Origin: Omphiscola glabra
Lineage: Eukaryota; Mollusca; Gastropoda; Lymnaeidae
Assembly: GCA_964017045.1 (NCBI GenBank)
Contig: OZ024809.1
Coordinates: 28,930,618 to 28,994,617 of the forward strand
Direction: 5' to 3'
Length of the DNA stretch: 64,000 nucleotides
A program made the translations under genes and the position numbers. The notes beneath the pieces are model-generated. The model saw nothing but the letters and a program-made list of their open reading frames with translations. It was not told the DNA's origin and did no database searches. Below, piece after piece: positions 41,201 to 54,297 of this stretch (its first letter is position 1; every line of letters starts with the position of its first letter).

Positions 41201-42320
41201 ACTTGGGCATGCTATGGGCATGAGAAGGTCATGACTTGGGCATGATTAGGGCTTGACTTGGCATGATTAGTTTATGACCTATACATGATTAGGGCATACG
41301 TAGGGCTGACCTGGGCATGAGTAGGGCATGATTGGTGCATGACTTGGGTATGATTATGACATGACTTAAGCATGATTAGGCCAAGATTTGGGTATGATTA
41401 GGGCATGATTATGGCATGATTAGAGCATGACCTGGGCATGACCTGGGCATGAGTAGGGCATGACCTGGGCATGTGTAGGGCATGACCTAGGCATGAGTAG
41501 GGCATGATCAGGGCATGAGTAGGACACGATTGGATCAGACTTTGGCATGATTAGGCCATAACATGGGCATGAGTAGGGCATGATTAAGGCATGATTAGGT
41601 CATGATTAGGGCATGACATAGGCATGAGTAGGGCATGACCTGGGCATGAGTATGGCAAGATTGTTTCATGACTTGGTCATGATTAGGGCATGACATGGAC
41701 ATGAGTAGGGCATGACCTGGGCATGAGTAGGGTATGGTTGGTTCATGACTTGGGCATGATTAGGTCATGACTTTGAAATGATTAGGTAATGACTTGGGCA
41801 TGATTAGGCCATTACATGGGCATGATTAGGGCATGAATAGGGCATGAGTAGGGCATGATTAGGGCATGAGTATGTCATGACTTGGACATGATTAGGTAAT
41901 GACTTGTGCATGATTAGTTCATGACTTGAGCATGTTTAGTGCATGCCCTGGGAATGATTAGGGCTTGACATGGGCATGAGTAGGGCATGATTAGGGCATG
42001 ACATGGTCTTGATTAGGGCAAGAGTAGGGCGTGAGTAGGGCATGACCTGGGCATGATTAGGGCATAATTTGAGCATGATTAGGGCATGATTACGGAATGA
42101 GTAGGGCATGATTAGGGCATGAGTAGGGCATGATTAGGACATGACCTGGGCATGAGTATGACATGATTAGGGCATCAGTAGGACATGATTAGGGCATGAC
42201 CTGGTCATGATTATGTCATGATTAGGGAATTATTTGGGCATGATTAGGGCATGATTAGGGCATGACCTCGGCATGATTAGGGGATGACCTGGGCATGATT
42301 AGGGCATGACCTCGGCATGA
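35221..42320. repeat. 7.1-kb higher-order repeat, copy 2
   Basis: This is the second copy, about 7,100 bp. The joint at 35,221 reads CCTCGGCATGAGTAGGGC, combining the left half of the sequence found at the right edge (about 42,310, CCTCGGCATGATTAGGG) with the right half of the sequence at the left edge (about 28,060, ATTGGCATAAGTAGGG). That is the signature expected of a tandem-duplication joint. Internal sub-blocks are 3,797 bp apart (37,066 and 40,863). Confidence 0.92.
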
Positions 42321-45300
42321 TTAGGGCATGACATGGGCATGAGTAGGGCATGATTAGGGCATGAGTAGGGCATGATGATGTCATGACTTGGGCAGTTCCT
42401 GGGCATGAGTAGGGCATGAGTAGGCATGATTAGGGCATGACCTGGGCATGAGTAGGGCATGGCCTGGGCATGATTAGAGCATGAGTAGGGCATGATTAGG
42501 GCATGACCTGTGCATGGGTAGGGCATGACCTGTGCATGTGTAGGGCATGCCCTGGACACGATTACGCATGAGTAGGGCATGATTAGGGCATTACCCGGGC
42601 TTGACCTGGGCATGATAAGAGCATGATTAGGGCATTATTAGGGCATGATTAGGTCATGACATGGGCATGACCTGTGCATGAGTAGGGCATGATTAAGGCT
42701 GACCTGGGCATAATTAGAGCATGAGTAGGGCATGATTAGGGCATGATAAGGTCATGACTTGGGCAGTTCCTGGGCATGAGTAGGCATGATTAGGGCATGA
42801 CCTGGGCATGCGTAGGGCATGATTAGGGCATGGCCTGGGCATGATTAGAGCATGAGTAGGGCATGATTAGGGCGTGACCTGTGCATGGGCAGGGCATGAC
42901 CTGTGCATGTGTAGGGCATGACCTGGGCACGATTAGTCATGAGTAGGGCATGATTAGGGCATTACCCGGGCTTGACCTGGGCATGATTAGAGCATGATTA
43001 GGGCATCAGTAGGGCATGATTAAGGCTAACCTGGGCATAATTAGAGCATAAGTAGGGCATGACTAGGGCATGACATGTGCATGTGTAGGGCATGACCTGG
43101 GCAAGATTAGGACATAATTAGGGCATGATTAGGGCATGATTGGGGCATTACATGTGCATGTGTAGGGCATGACATGTGTATGTGAAGGGCATGACCTGGG
43201 CAAGATTAGGGCATGATTAGGGCATGATTGGGGCATGACTTGGGCATGCTATGGGCATGAGAAGGTCATGACTTGGGCATTATTAGGGCATGACTTGGCA
43301 TGATTAGTTTATGACCTATACATGATTAGGGCATACGTAGGGCTGACCTGGGCATGAGTAGGGCATGATTGGTGCATGACTTGGGTATGATTATGACATG
43401 ACTTAAGCATGATTAGGCCAAGATTTGGGTATGATTAGGGCATGATTATGGCATGATTAGAACATGACCTGGGCATGAGTAGGGCATGACCTGGGCATGT
43501 GTAGGGCATGACCTAGACATGAGTAGGGCATGATCTGGGCATGATCAGGGCATGAGTAGGACACGATTGGATCAGACTTTGGCATGATTAGGCCATAACA
43601 TGGGCATGAGTAGGGCATGACATGTGCATGTGAAGGGCATGACCTGGGCAAGATTAGGGCATGATTAGGGCATGATTGGGGCATGACTTGGGCATGCTAT
43701 GGGCATGAGAAGGTCATGACTTGGGCATGATTAGGGCATGACTTGGCATGATTAGTTTATGACCTATACATGATTAGGGCATACGTAGGGCTGACCTGGG
43801 CATGAGTAGGGCATGATTGGTGCATGACTTGGGTATGATTATGACATGACTTAAGCATGATTAGGCCAAGATTTGGGTATGATTAGGGCATGATTATGGC
43901 ATGATTAGAACATGACCTGGGCATGAGTAGGGCATGACCTGGGCATGTGTAGGGCATGACCTAGACATGAGTAGGGCATGATCTGGGCATGAGTAGGGCA
44001 CGATTGGATCAGACTTTGGCATGATTAGGCCATAACATGGGCATGAGTAGGGCATGATAAGGGCATGATTAGGTCATGACTTGGGCATGTTTAGCTCATG
44101 ACCTGGGCATGATTAGGGCATGAGTAGGGCATGAGTAGGGAATGATTAGGCATGATTAGGGCATGATTAGGGCATGAGTAGGTCATGACATGGGCATGAT
44201 GAGGTCATGACTTTGGCATGATTAGGTAATGACTTTGAAATGATTAGGTAATGACTTGGGCATGATTAGGCCATGACATGGGCATGATTAGGGCATGAAT
44301 AGGGCATGAGTAGGGCATGATTAGGGCATGAGTATGTCATGACTTGGACATGATTAGGTAATGACTTGTGCATGATTAGGTCATGACTTGAGCATGTTTA
44401 GTGCATGCCCTGGGAATGATTAGGGCTTGACATGGGCATGAGTAGGGCATGATTAGGGCATGACATGGTCTTGATTAGGGCAAGAGTAGGGCATGACCTT
44501 GGCATGATTAGGGCATAATTTGAGCATGATTAGGGCATGATTACGGAATGAGAAGGGCATGATTAGGGCATGAGTAGGGCATGATTAGGACATGACCTGG
44601 GCATGAGTAGGACATGATTATGGCATCAGTAGGACATGATTAGGGTATGACCTGGTCATGATTATGTCATGATTAGGGAATTATTTGGGCATGATTAGGG
44701 CATGATTAGGGCATGACCTCGGCATGATTAGGGCATGACCTGGGCATGATTAGGGAATGACCTCGGCATGATTAGGGCATGACATGGGCATGAGTAGGGC
44801 ATGATTAGGGCATGAGTAGGGCATGATTATGTCATGACTTGGGCAGTTCCTGGGCATGAGTAAGGCATGAGTAGGCATGATTAGGGCATGACCTGGGTAT
44901 GAGTAGGGCATGATTAGGGCATGGCCTGGGCATGATTAGAGCATGAGTAGGGCATGATTAGGGCATGACCTGTGCATGGGTAGGGCATGCCCAGGGCACG
45001 ATTAGGCATGAGTAGGGCATTACCCGGGCTTGACCTGGGCATGATTAGAGCATGATTAGGGCATTATTAGGGCATGATTAGGTCATGACCTGGGCATGAC
45101 CTGGGCATGAGTAGGGCATGATTAAGGCTGACCTGGGCATAAGTAGAGCATGAGTAAGGCATGATTAGGGCATGACATGTGCATATGTAGGGCATGACCT
45201 GTGCATGTGAAGGGCATGACCTGGGCAAGATTAGGACATAATTAGGGCATGATTAGGGCATGATTGGGGCATGACTTGGGCATGATATGGGCATGAGAAG

Positions 45301-48300
45301 GTCATGACTTGGGCATGATTAGGGCATGACTTGGCATGATTAGTGCATGACCTAGACATGATTAGGGCATACGTAGGGCTGAACTGGGCATGAGTAGGGC
45401 ATGATTGGAGCATGACTTGGGCATAATTATGACATGACTTAAGCATGATTAGGGCAAGATTAGGGTATGATTGGGGCATGATTATGGCATGATTAGAGAA
45501 TGACCTGGGCATGACCTGGGCATGAGTAAGGCATGACCTGGGCATGTGTAGGGCATGACCTAGGCATGAGTAGGGCATGATCTGGGCATGAGTAGGGCAT
45601 GATTGGATCAGACTCGGGCATGATTAGGCCATGATATGGACATGAGTAGGGCATGATTAGGGCATGATTAAGTCATGACTTTGGCATGTTTAGGGCATGA
45701 CCTGGGCATGATTAGGGCATGAGTAGGGCATGAGTAGGGCATGAGTAGGCATGATTAAGGCATGAACTGGGCATTAGTTTTGCAAGATTGGTTCATGACT
45801 TGGGCATGATTAGGGCATTACATTGGCATAAGTAGGGAATGACCTGGGCATGAGTAGGGCATGACCTGGGCATGAGTATGGCAAGATTGGTTCATGACTT
45901 GGGCATGATTAGGCCATGACATCGGCATGATTAGGGCATGAGTAGGGCATGATTAGGGCATGAGTAGGTCATGACTTGGGCATGATTAGGTCATGACTTT
46001 GGCATAATTAGGTAATGACTTGGACATGATTAGGCTATGACATGGGCATGATTAGGTCATGACTTGGGCATGTTTAGGGTATGACCCGGGCATGAATAGG
46101 GCATGACCTGTGCATGATTAGGGCATGACCTGGGCATGAGTAGGTCATGACCACTGCATGAGTAGGGCATGATTGTTTCATGACTTTGGCATTTTTAGGG
46201 CATGACATGGGCATGAGTAGGGCATGATTAGGGCATGACATGGTCTTGATTAGGGCATGAGTAGGGCATGAGTAGGGCATGAGTAGGGCATGAGTAGGGC
46301 ATGAGTAGGGCATGAGTAGGGCATGAGTAGGCATGATTAAGGCATACCTGGGCATGAGTATGGCAAGATTGGTTCATGACTTGGTCATGATTAGGGCATG
46401 ACATGGTCTTGATTAGGGCATGATTATGGCATGAGAAGGGCATGATTAGGGCATGACCTCGGCATGATTAGGGCATGACCTGGGCATGATTAGGGCATGA
46501 CCTGGGCATGATTAGGGCATGACCTCGGCATGATTAGGGCATGACATGGGCATGAGTAGGGCATGAGTAGGGCATGATTAGGTCATGACTTGGGCATGTC
46601 CTGGGCATGAGTAGGGCTGAGTAGGGCATGAGTAGGCATGATTAGGGCATGACCTGGGCATGAGTAGGCATGATTAGGGCATGGCCCGGGCATGATTAGA
46701 GCATGAGTAGGGCTTGATTAGGGCATGACCTGTGCATGGGTAGGGCATGAGCTGTGCAAGTGTAGGGCATGACCTGGGCACGATTAGGCATGAGTAGGGC
46801 ATGATTATGGCATTACCCGGGCATTATTAGGGCATTATTAGGTCATGATTAGGGCTTGACCTGGGCATGATTAGATCATGACCTGGGCATGACCTGGGCA
46901 TGAGTAGGGCATGATTATTGCTGACCTGGGCATAATTAGAGCATGAGTATGGCATGATTAGGGCATGACATGTGCATGTGTAGGGCATGACCTTTACATG
47001 TGAAGGGAATGACCTGGGCAAGATTAGGGCATGATTATGGCATGATTGGGGCATGACTTGGGCATGCTATGGGCATGAGAAGGTCATGACTTGGGCATGA
47101 TTAGGGCATGACCTAGACATGATTAGGGCATACGTAGGGCTGACCTGGGCATGAGTAGGGCATGATTGGGGCATAACTTGGGCATGATTATGACATGACT
47201 TAAGCATGATTATTGCAAGATTAAGGTATGATTAGGGCATGATTATGGCATGATTAGAGCATGACCTGGGCATGAGTAGGACATGACCAGGGCATGTGTA
47301 GGGCATGACGTAGGCATGAGTAGGGCATGATCTGGGCATGAGTAGGGCATGATTGGATCAGACTTGGGCATGATTAGGCCATGACATAGACATGAGTAGG
47401 GCATAATTAGGACATGATTAGGTCATGACTTGGGCATGTTTAGGGCATGACCTTAGCATGATTAGGACATGAGTAGGCATGATTAGGGCATGAACTGGGC
47501 ATGATTAGGGCATGACCTCGGCATGATTAGGGCATGACCTTAGCATGATTAGGGCATGATTGGTTTATGACTTGGGCATGATTAGGCCATGACATGCACA
47601 TGATTAGGGCATGAGTAGGCATGATTAGGGCATGAGTAGGGCATTATTAGGGCATGAGTAGGTCATGACTTGGACATAATTAGGTAATGACTTGGGCATG
47701 ACTAGGCCATGACATGGGCATGATTAGGGCATGATTAGGGCATGACTTGGACATAATTAGGTCATGACTTGAGCATGTTTAGTGCATGCCCTGGGAATGA
47801 TTAGGGATTGACATTTGCATGAGTAGGGCATGATTAGGGCATGACATGGTCTTGATAAGGGCAAAAGTAGGGCATGAGTAGGGCATGATTAGGGTATAAT
47901 TTGGGCATGATTAGGGCATGATTACGTAATGAGTAGGGCATGATTAGGGCATGAGTAGGGCATAATTAGGACATGACCTGGGCATGAGTAGGACATGATT
48001 AGTGCATGAGTAGGACATGATTAGGGCATGACCTCTGCATGATTAGGGCATGACCTGGGCATGATTAGGGCATGACCTGGGCATGATTAGGGCATGACAT
48101 GGGCATGAGTAGGGCATGACCTCGGCATGATTAGGGCATGACATGGGCATGAGTAGGGCATGATTAGGGCATGGCCTTGGCACGATTAGGCATGAGTAGG
48201 GCATGATTAGGGCATTACCCGGGCATGACCTGGGCATGATTAGAGCATGATTAGGGCATTATTAGGGCATGATTAGGGCTTGACCTGGGCATGAGTAGGG
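42321..48300. repeat. Heterogeneous satellite segment
   Basis: This is monomer array without a long tandem HOR. Pieces recognisable from other units appear in new orders: the GCAGTTCCTGGGC block has AGTTCC at 42,394, 42,765 and 44,845, ATTGGATCAGAC appears repeatedly, and TTTTGCAAG appears at 45,778. A run of seven or more consecutive GTA-type monomers sits near 46,254-46,330. Divergence between related pieces is visibly higher than in the left part of the window. No gene is seen. Confidence 0.8.
43162..44054. repeat. 448-bp tandem duplication
   Basis: Two copies, 43,162-43,609 and 43,610-about 44,054, both begin GTAGGGCATGACATGTG and contain GGCATGCTATGGGC, GGCCAAGATTTGGG and ATTGGATCAGAC. 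The second lacks one monomer near 43,990 (a GATCAGGGCAT present in the first). The near-identity of the copies in an otherwise diverged region marks a recent local event. Confidence 0.88.
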
Positions 48301-49861
48301 CATGACCTGGGCATGAGTATGGCAAGATTGGTTCATGACTTGGGCATGATTAGGCCATGACCTGGGCATGAGTAGGGCATGACCTGGGAATGAGTAGGGC
48401 ATGATTGGTTTATGACTTAGACATGATTAGGCCATGACATCGGCATGATTAGGGCATGAGTAATGCATGATTAGGGCATGAGTAGGTCATGACTTGTGCA
48501 TGATTAGGTCATGACTTTAGGCCTGATTAGGTAATGACTTGGGCATGATTACGCCATGACATGGGCATGATTAGGTCATGACTTGGGCATGATTAGCTCA
48601 TGACTTTAGCATGTTTAGGGTATGACACGGGCATGATTAGGGCATGACTTGTGCATGATTAGGGCATGACTTGTGCATGATTAGGGCATGACCTGGGCAT
48701 GAGTAGGTCATGACCAGTGCATGAGTAGGGCATGATTGGTTCATGACTTTGGCATTTTTAGGGCATGACATGGGCATGAGTAGGGCATGATTAGGGCATG
48801 ACATGGTCTTGATTAGGGCATGGGAAGGGCATGATTAAGGCATGACCTGGGCATGAGTATGGCAAGATTGGTTCATGACTTGGTCATGATTAGGGCATGA
48901 CATGGGCATGAGTAGGGCATGACCTGGGCATGAGTAGGTCATGATTGGTTCATGACTTGGGCATGATTAGGTCATGAATTTGGCATGATTAGGTAATGAC
49001 TTGGGCATGATTAGGGCATGAATAGGGCATGAGTAGGGCATGAGTAGGTCATGACTTGGACATGATTAGGTATTGACTTGAGCATGATTGGGCCATGACA
49101 TGGGCATGATTAGGGCATGAGTAGGGCATGATTAGGGAATGAGTAGGTCATGACTTGGACATGATTAGTTCATGACTTGGGCATGATTAGGTCACGACTT
49201 GAACATGTTTAGGGCATGCCCTCGCAATGATTAGGGCATGACATGGGCATGAGTATGGCATGAGTAGGGCATGAGTAGGCCTTGACCTGGGCATGATTAG
49301 GGCATGATTTGGGCATGATTAGGCCATGACCTGGGCATGAGTATGGCAAGATTGGTTCATTACTTGGGCATGATTAGGCCATGACCTGGGCATGAGTAGG
49401 GCATGACCTGGGAATGAGTAGGGCATGATTGGTTTATGACTTGGACATGATTAGGCCATGACATCGGCATGATTAGGGCATGAGTAATGCATGATTAGGG
49501 CATGAGTAGGTCATGACTTGGGCATGATTAGGTCATGACTTTAGGCCTGATTAGGTAATGACTTGGGCATGATTACCCCATGACATGGGCATGATTAGGT
49601 CATGACTTGGGCATGATTAGGTCATGACTTTAGCATGTTTAGGGTATGACACGGGCATGATTAGGGCATGACTTGTGCATGATTAGGGCATGACTTGTGC
49701 ATGATTAGGGCATGACCTGGGCATGAGTAGGTCATGACCAGTGCATGAGTAGGGCATGATTGGTTATTGACTTTGGCATTTTTAGGGCATGACATGGGCA
49801 TGAGTAGGGCATGATTAGGGCATGACATGGTCTTGATTAGGGCATGGGAAGGGCATGATTA
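48301..49861. repeat. 1,024-bp tandem duplication
   Basis: The first copy is 48,301-49,324 and the second starts at 49,325. Shared markers at offset 1,024 are GAGTAATGCATG (48,461 versus 49,485 for its TAATGC), ACTTTAGGCCTGATT and CATGGGAAGGGC. Clear collinearity ends near 49,861, where the first copy reads ATTAAGGCATGACC and the second ATTAGGGCATGAG, although related sequence continues a little further. Confidence 0.88.
49201..49221. other. Paired perfect matches to p53-family half-site
   Basis: GAACATGTTT and GGGCATGCCC, separated by one base, each fit the RRRCWWGYYY half-site. This is a sequence match only; binding is not shown, and the host must be an animal for it to be relevant. Confidence 0.35.
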
Positions 49862-51290
49862 GGGCATGAGTAGGGCATGAGTAGGGCATGATTAGGGCAT
49901 GAGTATGGCAAGATTGGTTCATGACTTGGTCATGATTAGGGCATGACATGGGCATGAGTAGGGCATGACCTGGGCATGTCCTGGACATGAGTAGGGCTGA
50001 GTAGGGCATGAGTAGGCATGATTAGGGCATGGCCTGGGCATGATTAGAGCATGAGTAGGGCATGACCTGTGCATGGGTAGAGCATGACCAGTGCATGTGT
50101 AGGGCATGACCTGGGCACGATTAGGCATGATAAGGGCATAATTAGGGCATGATTAGGGCATGACCTGGGCATGACATGGGCATGATTAGAGCATGATTAG
50201 GGCATGATTAGGGCTTGACCTGGGCATGATTAGGTCATGACCTGGGCATGACCTGTCATGACCTGGGCATGACCTGGGGAAGAGTAGGGCATGATTAGGG
50301 CTGACCTGGGCATAATTAGAGCATGATTAGGGCATGACCTGTGCATGTGAAGGGGATGAACTGGGCAAGATTAGGGCAAGATTAGGGCATGATTGGGGCA
50401 TGACGGGCATGCTTTGGGCATGAGAAGGTCATGACTTGGGCATGATTAGGGCATGACTTGGCATGATTAGGGCATGACCTAGACATGATTAGGGCATCCG
50501 TAGGGCTGAACTGGGCATGAGTAGGGCATGACTTGGGCATGATTATGACATGACTTAAGCATGATTAGGGCATGATTAGGGTATGATTAGGGCATGATTA
50601 TGGCATGATTAGAGCATGACCTGGGCATGAGTAGGGCATGACCTGGGCATGACCTGGGCATGTGTAGGGCATGACCTGGGCTTGATTAGGGCATGATTAG
50701 GTCATGACTTGGGCATGATTAGGGCATGATCTGGGCATGATTAGGACATGACTTTGACAGGACCTGGGCATGATTAGAGCATGACCTTAGCATGATTCGG
50801 GCATGACTTTTGCATGATTAGTGCATGACCTGGGCTTGACTTGGGCATTACTTGGGCATGATTAGGGCATAATTAGGGCTTGATTAGGTCATGACTTGTT
50901 CATGATTAGTGCATGACCTGGGAATAATTAGGGCATGACCTGGGCGTCATTAAGGCATGATTAGGGCATGATTAGGGCATGATTTGGGCATGATTAGGGC
51001 ATGTTTAGGGCATGACTTGGGCATGATTAGGTAATGCCCTGGGCATGATTAGGGCATGATTTGGGCATGAGTAAGTCATGACCTGGGTATGAGTAGGGCA
51101 TGATTGGTTCATGACTTGGGCATTTTTAGGGCATGGCATGGGCATGAGTAGGGCATGATTAGTGCATGGCATGGTCTTGATTAGGGCATAAGTAGGGCAT
51201 GAGTAGGGCATGAGTAGGACACGAGTAAGGCATGAGTAGGGCATGAGTAGGGCATGAGTAGGCATGATTAGGACATGACCTGGGCATTAG
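49862..51290. repeat. Satellite segment repeated at 55.9-57.2 kb
   Basis: From about 50,160 this matches about 55,940 onward. The ACCTGTCATG irregular monomer lies at 50,251 and 56,031 (offset 5,780), GACTTTGACAGG at 50,750 and 56,541 (5,791), and later landmarks are at offset 5,890 after about 99 bp of extra monomers near 56,640. Triplets such as CTT and TTT are commoner here than on the left. No gene is seen. Confidence 0.82.
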
Positions 51291-52948
51291 TATAGCAAGA
51301 TTGGTTCATGACTTGGGCATGATTAGGGCATGACCTGGGCATGAGTAGAACATGACCTTGGCATGAGTAGGGTATGATTGGTTCATTACTTGGGCATGAT
51401 TAGGCCATGACATGGGCATGATTAGGGCATGAGTAGGGCATGATTAGGGCATGAGTAGGTAATGACTTGGGCACAATTAGCTCATGACTTGGGCATGATT
51501 AGGTCATGACTTGAGCATGTTTAGGGCATGACCTGGGCATGATTAGGGCATGACTTGGGCATGATTAGAGCATGACCTGGGCATGAGTAGGTCATGACCT
51601 GGGCATGAGTACGGCATGACTTGTTCATGACTTTGGCATTTTTAGTGCATGACATGGGCATGAGTAGGGCATGATTAGGGCATGACATGGTCTTGATTAG
51701 GGCATGAGTAGGGCATGATTAGTGCATGAGTATGGCATGAGTAGGGCATGAGTAGGGATGTTTAGGGCATGGCCTATGCATGAGTATGGCAAGATTGGAT
51801 CATGACTTGGTCATGATTAGGGCATGACATGGGCATGAGTAGGGCATGACCTGGGCATGAGTAGGGCATGATTGGTTCATGACTTTGCATGATTAGGTCA
51901 TGACTTTGGCATGATTAGGTAATGACTTGGGCATGATTAGGCCATGACATGGGCATGATTAGTGCGTGAGTAGTGCATGATTAGGGCATGAGTAGGTCAT
52001 GACTTGGACATGATTAGGTCATGACTAGGGCATGATTAGGTCATGACTTAAGCATGTTTAGGGCATAACCTGGGAATGATTAGGGCATGACATGGGCATG
52101 AGTAGGGCATGACATGGGCATGAGTAGGGCATAAGTAGGGCATGACCTGGGCATGATTAGAGCATGATTTGGGTATGATTAGGGCATGATTACGGAATGA
52201 GTAGGACATGATTAAGGCATGAGTAGGGTCATGAGTAGGGCATGATTAGGGCATTACCTGGCATGATTATGTCATGATTAGGGCATGATTTGTTCATGAT
52301 TAGGGCATGATTAGGACATGACCTCGGCATGATTAGGGCATGACCTGGGCATGATTAGAGCATGACCTCGGCATGATTAGGGCATGACCTTGGCATGGGT
52401 AAGGCATGACATGGGCATGAGCAGGGCATGATTAGGTCATGAGTAGGGCATGATTAGGGCATGACCTGGGCATGAGTAGGGCATGATTGGTTCATGACTT
52501 GGGAATGATTAGGCCATGACAAGGGCATGATTTGGGCATGATTAGGGCATGATTAGGGCATGATTTGGGCATGATTAGGGCATGCTTGGGGCATGACTTG
52601 GGCATGATTAGGTAATGACCTGGGCATGATTAGGGCATGACTTGGGCATGATTTGGGCATGAGTAAGTCATGACCTGGGCATGAGTAGGGCATGATTGGT
52701 TCATGACTTGGGCATTTTTAGGGCATGGCATGGGCATGAGTAGGGCATGATTAGTGCATGGCATGGTCTTGATTAGGGCATAAGTAGGGCATGAGTAGGG
52801 CATGAGTAGGACACGAGTAAGGCATGAGTAGGGCATGAGTAGGCATGATTAGGACATGACCTGGGCATGAGCATGGCAATATTGGTTCATGACTTGGGCA
52901 TGATTAGGGCATGACATGGGCATGAGTAGGGCATGACCTGGGCATTAG
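51291..52948. repeat. 1.35-1.66-kb HOR, copy 1 (long form)
   Basis: Copies are defined by TATAGCAAGATTG at 51,291, 52,949, 54,298 and 57,225. Other shared markers are AGGGATGTTTAGGGC, CCTATGCATGAG, ATTGGATCATGACTTGG (GGATC at 51,798, 53,455, 54,804; C at the first G near 57,753) and GATTTGTTCATG. This copy is 1,658 bp, longer than the next because of extra monomers in its second half (about 52,440-52,700). Confidence 0.87.
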
Positions 52949-54297
52949 TATAGCAAGATTGATTCATGACTTGGGCATGATTAGGGCATGACCTGGGAAT
53001 GAGTAGGGCATGACCTGGGCATGAGTAGGGTATGATTGGTTCATTACTTGGGCATGATTAGGCCATGACATGGGCATGATTAGGGCATGAGTAGGGCATG
53101 ATTAGGGCATGAGTAGGTAATGACTTGGGCACAATTAGCTCATGACTTGGGCATGATTAGGTCATGACTTGAGCATGTTTAGGGCATGACCTGGGCATGA
53201 TTAGGGCATGACTTGGGCATGATTAGAGCATGACCTGGGCATGAGTAGGTCATGACCTGGGCATGAGTACTGCATGACTTGTTCATGACTTTGGCATTTT
53301 TAGTGCATGACATGGGCATGAGTAGGGCATGATTAGGGCATGACATGGTCTTGATTAGGGCATGAGTAGGGCATGATTAGTGCATGAGTATGGCATGAGT
53401 AGGGCATGATTAGGGATGTTTAGGGCATGGCCTATGCATGAGTATGGCAAGATTGGATCATGACTTGGTCATGATTAGGGCATGACATGGGCATGAGTAG
53501 GGCATGACCTGGGCATGAGTAGGGCATGATTGGTTCATGACTTTGCATGATTAGGTCATGACTTTGGCATGATTAGGTAATGACTTGGGCATGATTAGGC
53601 CATGACATGGGCATGATTAGTGCATGAGTAGTGCATGATTAGGGCATGAGTAGGTCATGACTTGGACATGATTAGGTCATGACTTGGGCATGATTAGGTC
53701 ATGACTTAAGCATGTTTAGGGCATGCCCTGGGAATGATTAGGGCATGACATGGGCATGAGTAGGGCATGTCATGGGCATGAGTAGGGCATAAGTAGGGCA
53801 TGACCTGGGCATGATTAGAGCATGATTTGGGTATGATTAGGGCATGATTACGGAATGAGTAGGACATGATTAAGGCATGAGTAGGGCATGATTAGGGCAT
53901 TACCTGGCATGTTTATGTCATGATTAGGGCATGATTTGTTCATGATTAGGGCATGATTAGGACATGACCTCGGCATGATTAGGGCATGACCTGGGCATGA
54001 TTAGAGCATGACCTCGGCATGATTAGGGCATGACCTTGGCATTGGTAAGGCATGACATGGGCATGAGTAGGGCATGATTAGGGCATGAGTAGGGCATGGC
54101 ATGGTCTTGATTAGGGCATAAGTAGGGCATGAGTAGGGCATGAGTAGGACACGAGTAAGGCATGAGTAGGGCATGAGTAGGGCATGAGTAGGCATGATTA
54201 GGACATGACCTGGGCATGAGCATGGCAATATTGGTTCATGACTTGGGCATGATTAGGGCATGACATGGGCATGAGTAGGGCATGACCTGGGCATTAG
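52949..54297. repeat. 1.35-1.66-kb HOR, copy 2
   Basis: This 1,349-bp copy has the same marker order as copy 1. It contains one of the paired p53-like half-sites (53,708-53,728). Near 54,046 it has ATTGGTAAGG where copies 1 and 3 have ATGGGTAAGG. Confidence 0.87.
53708..53728. other. Paired perfect matches to p53-family half-site
   Basis: AAGCATGTTT and GGGCATGCCC, separated by one A, both match RRRCWWGYYY. The pair recurs in copies 3 and 4 of the 1.35-kb unit. Copy 1 has lost the second half (GGGCATAACC at 52,061). Function is not implied by the match alone. Confidence 0.35.

Noticed and set aside
46254..46330. Run of consecutive GTA-type monomers as a separate microsatellite
   Set aside because: It is a short homogeneous stretch of the same 11-bp monomer, explained by local slippage, and not a different repeat family.
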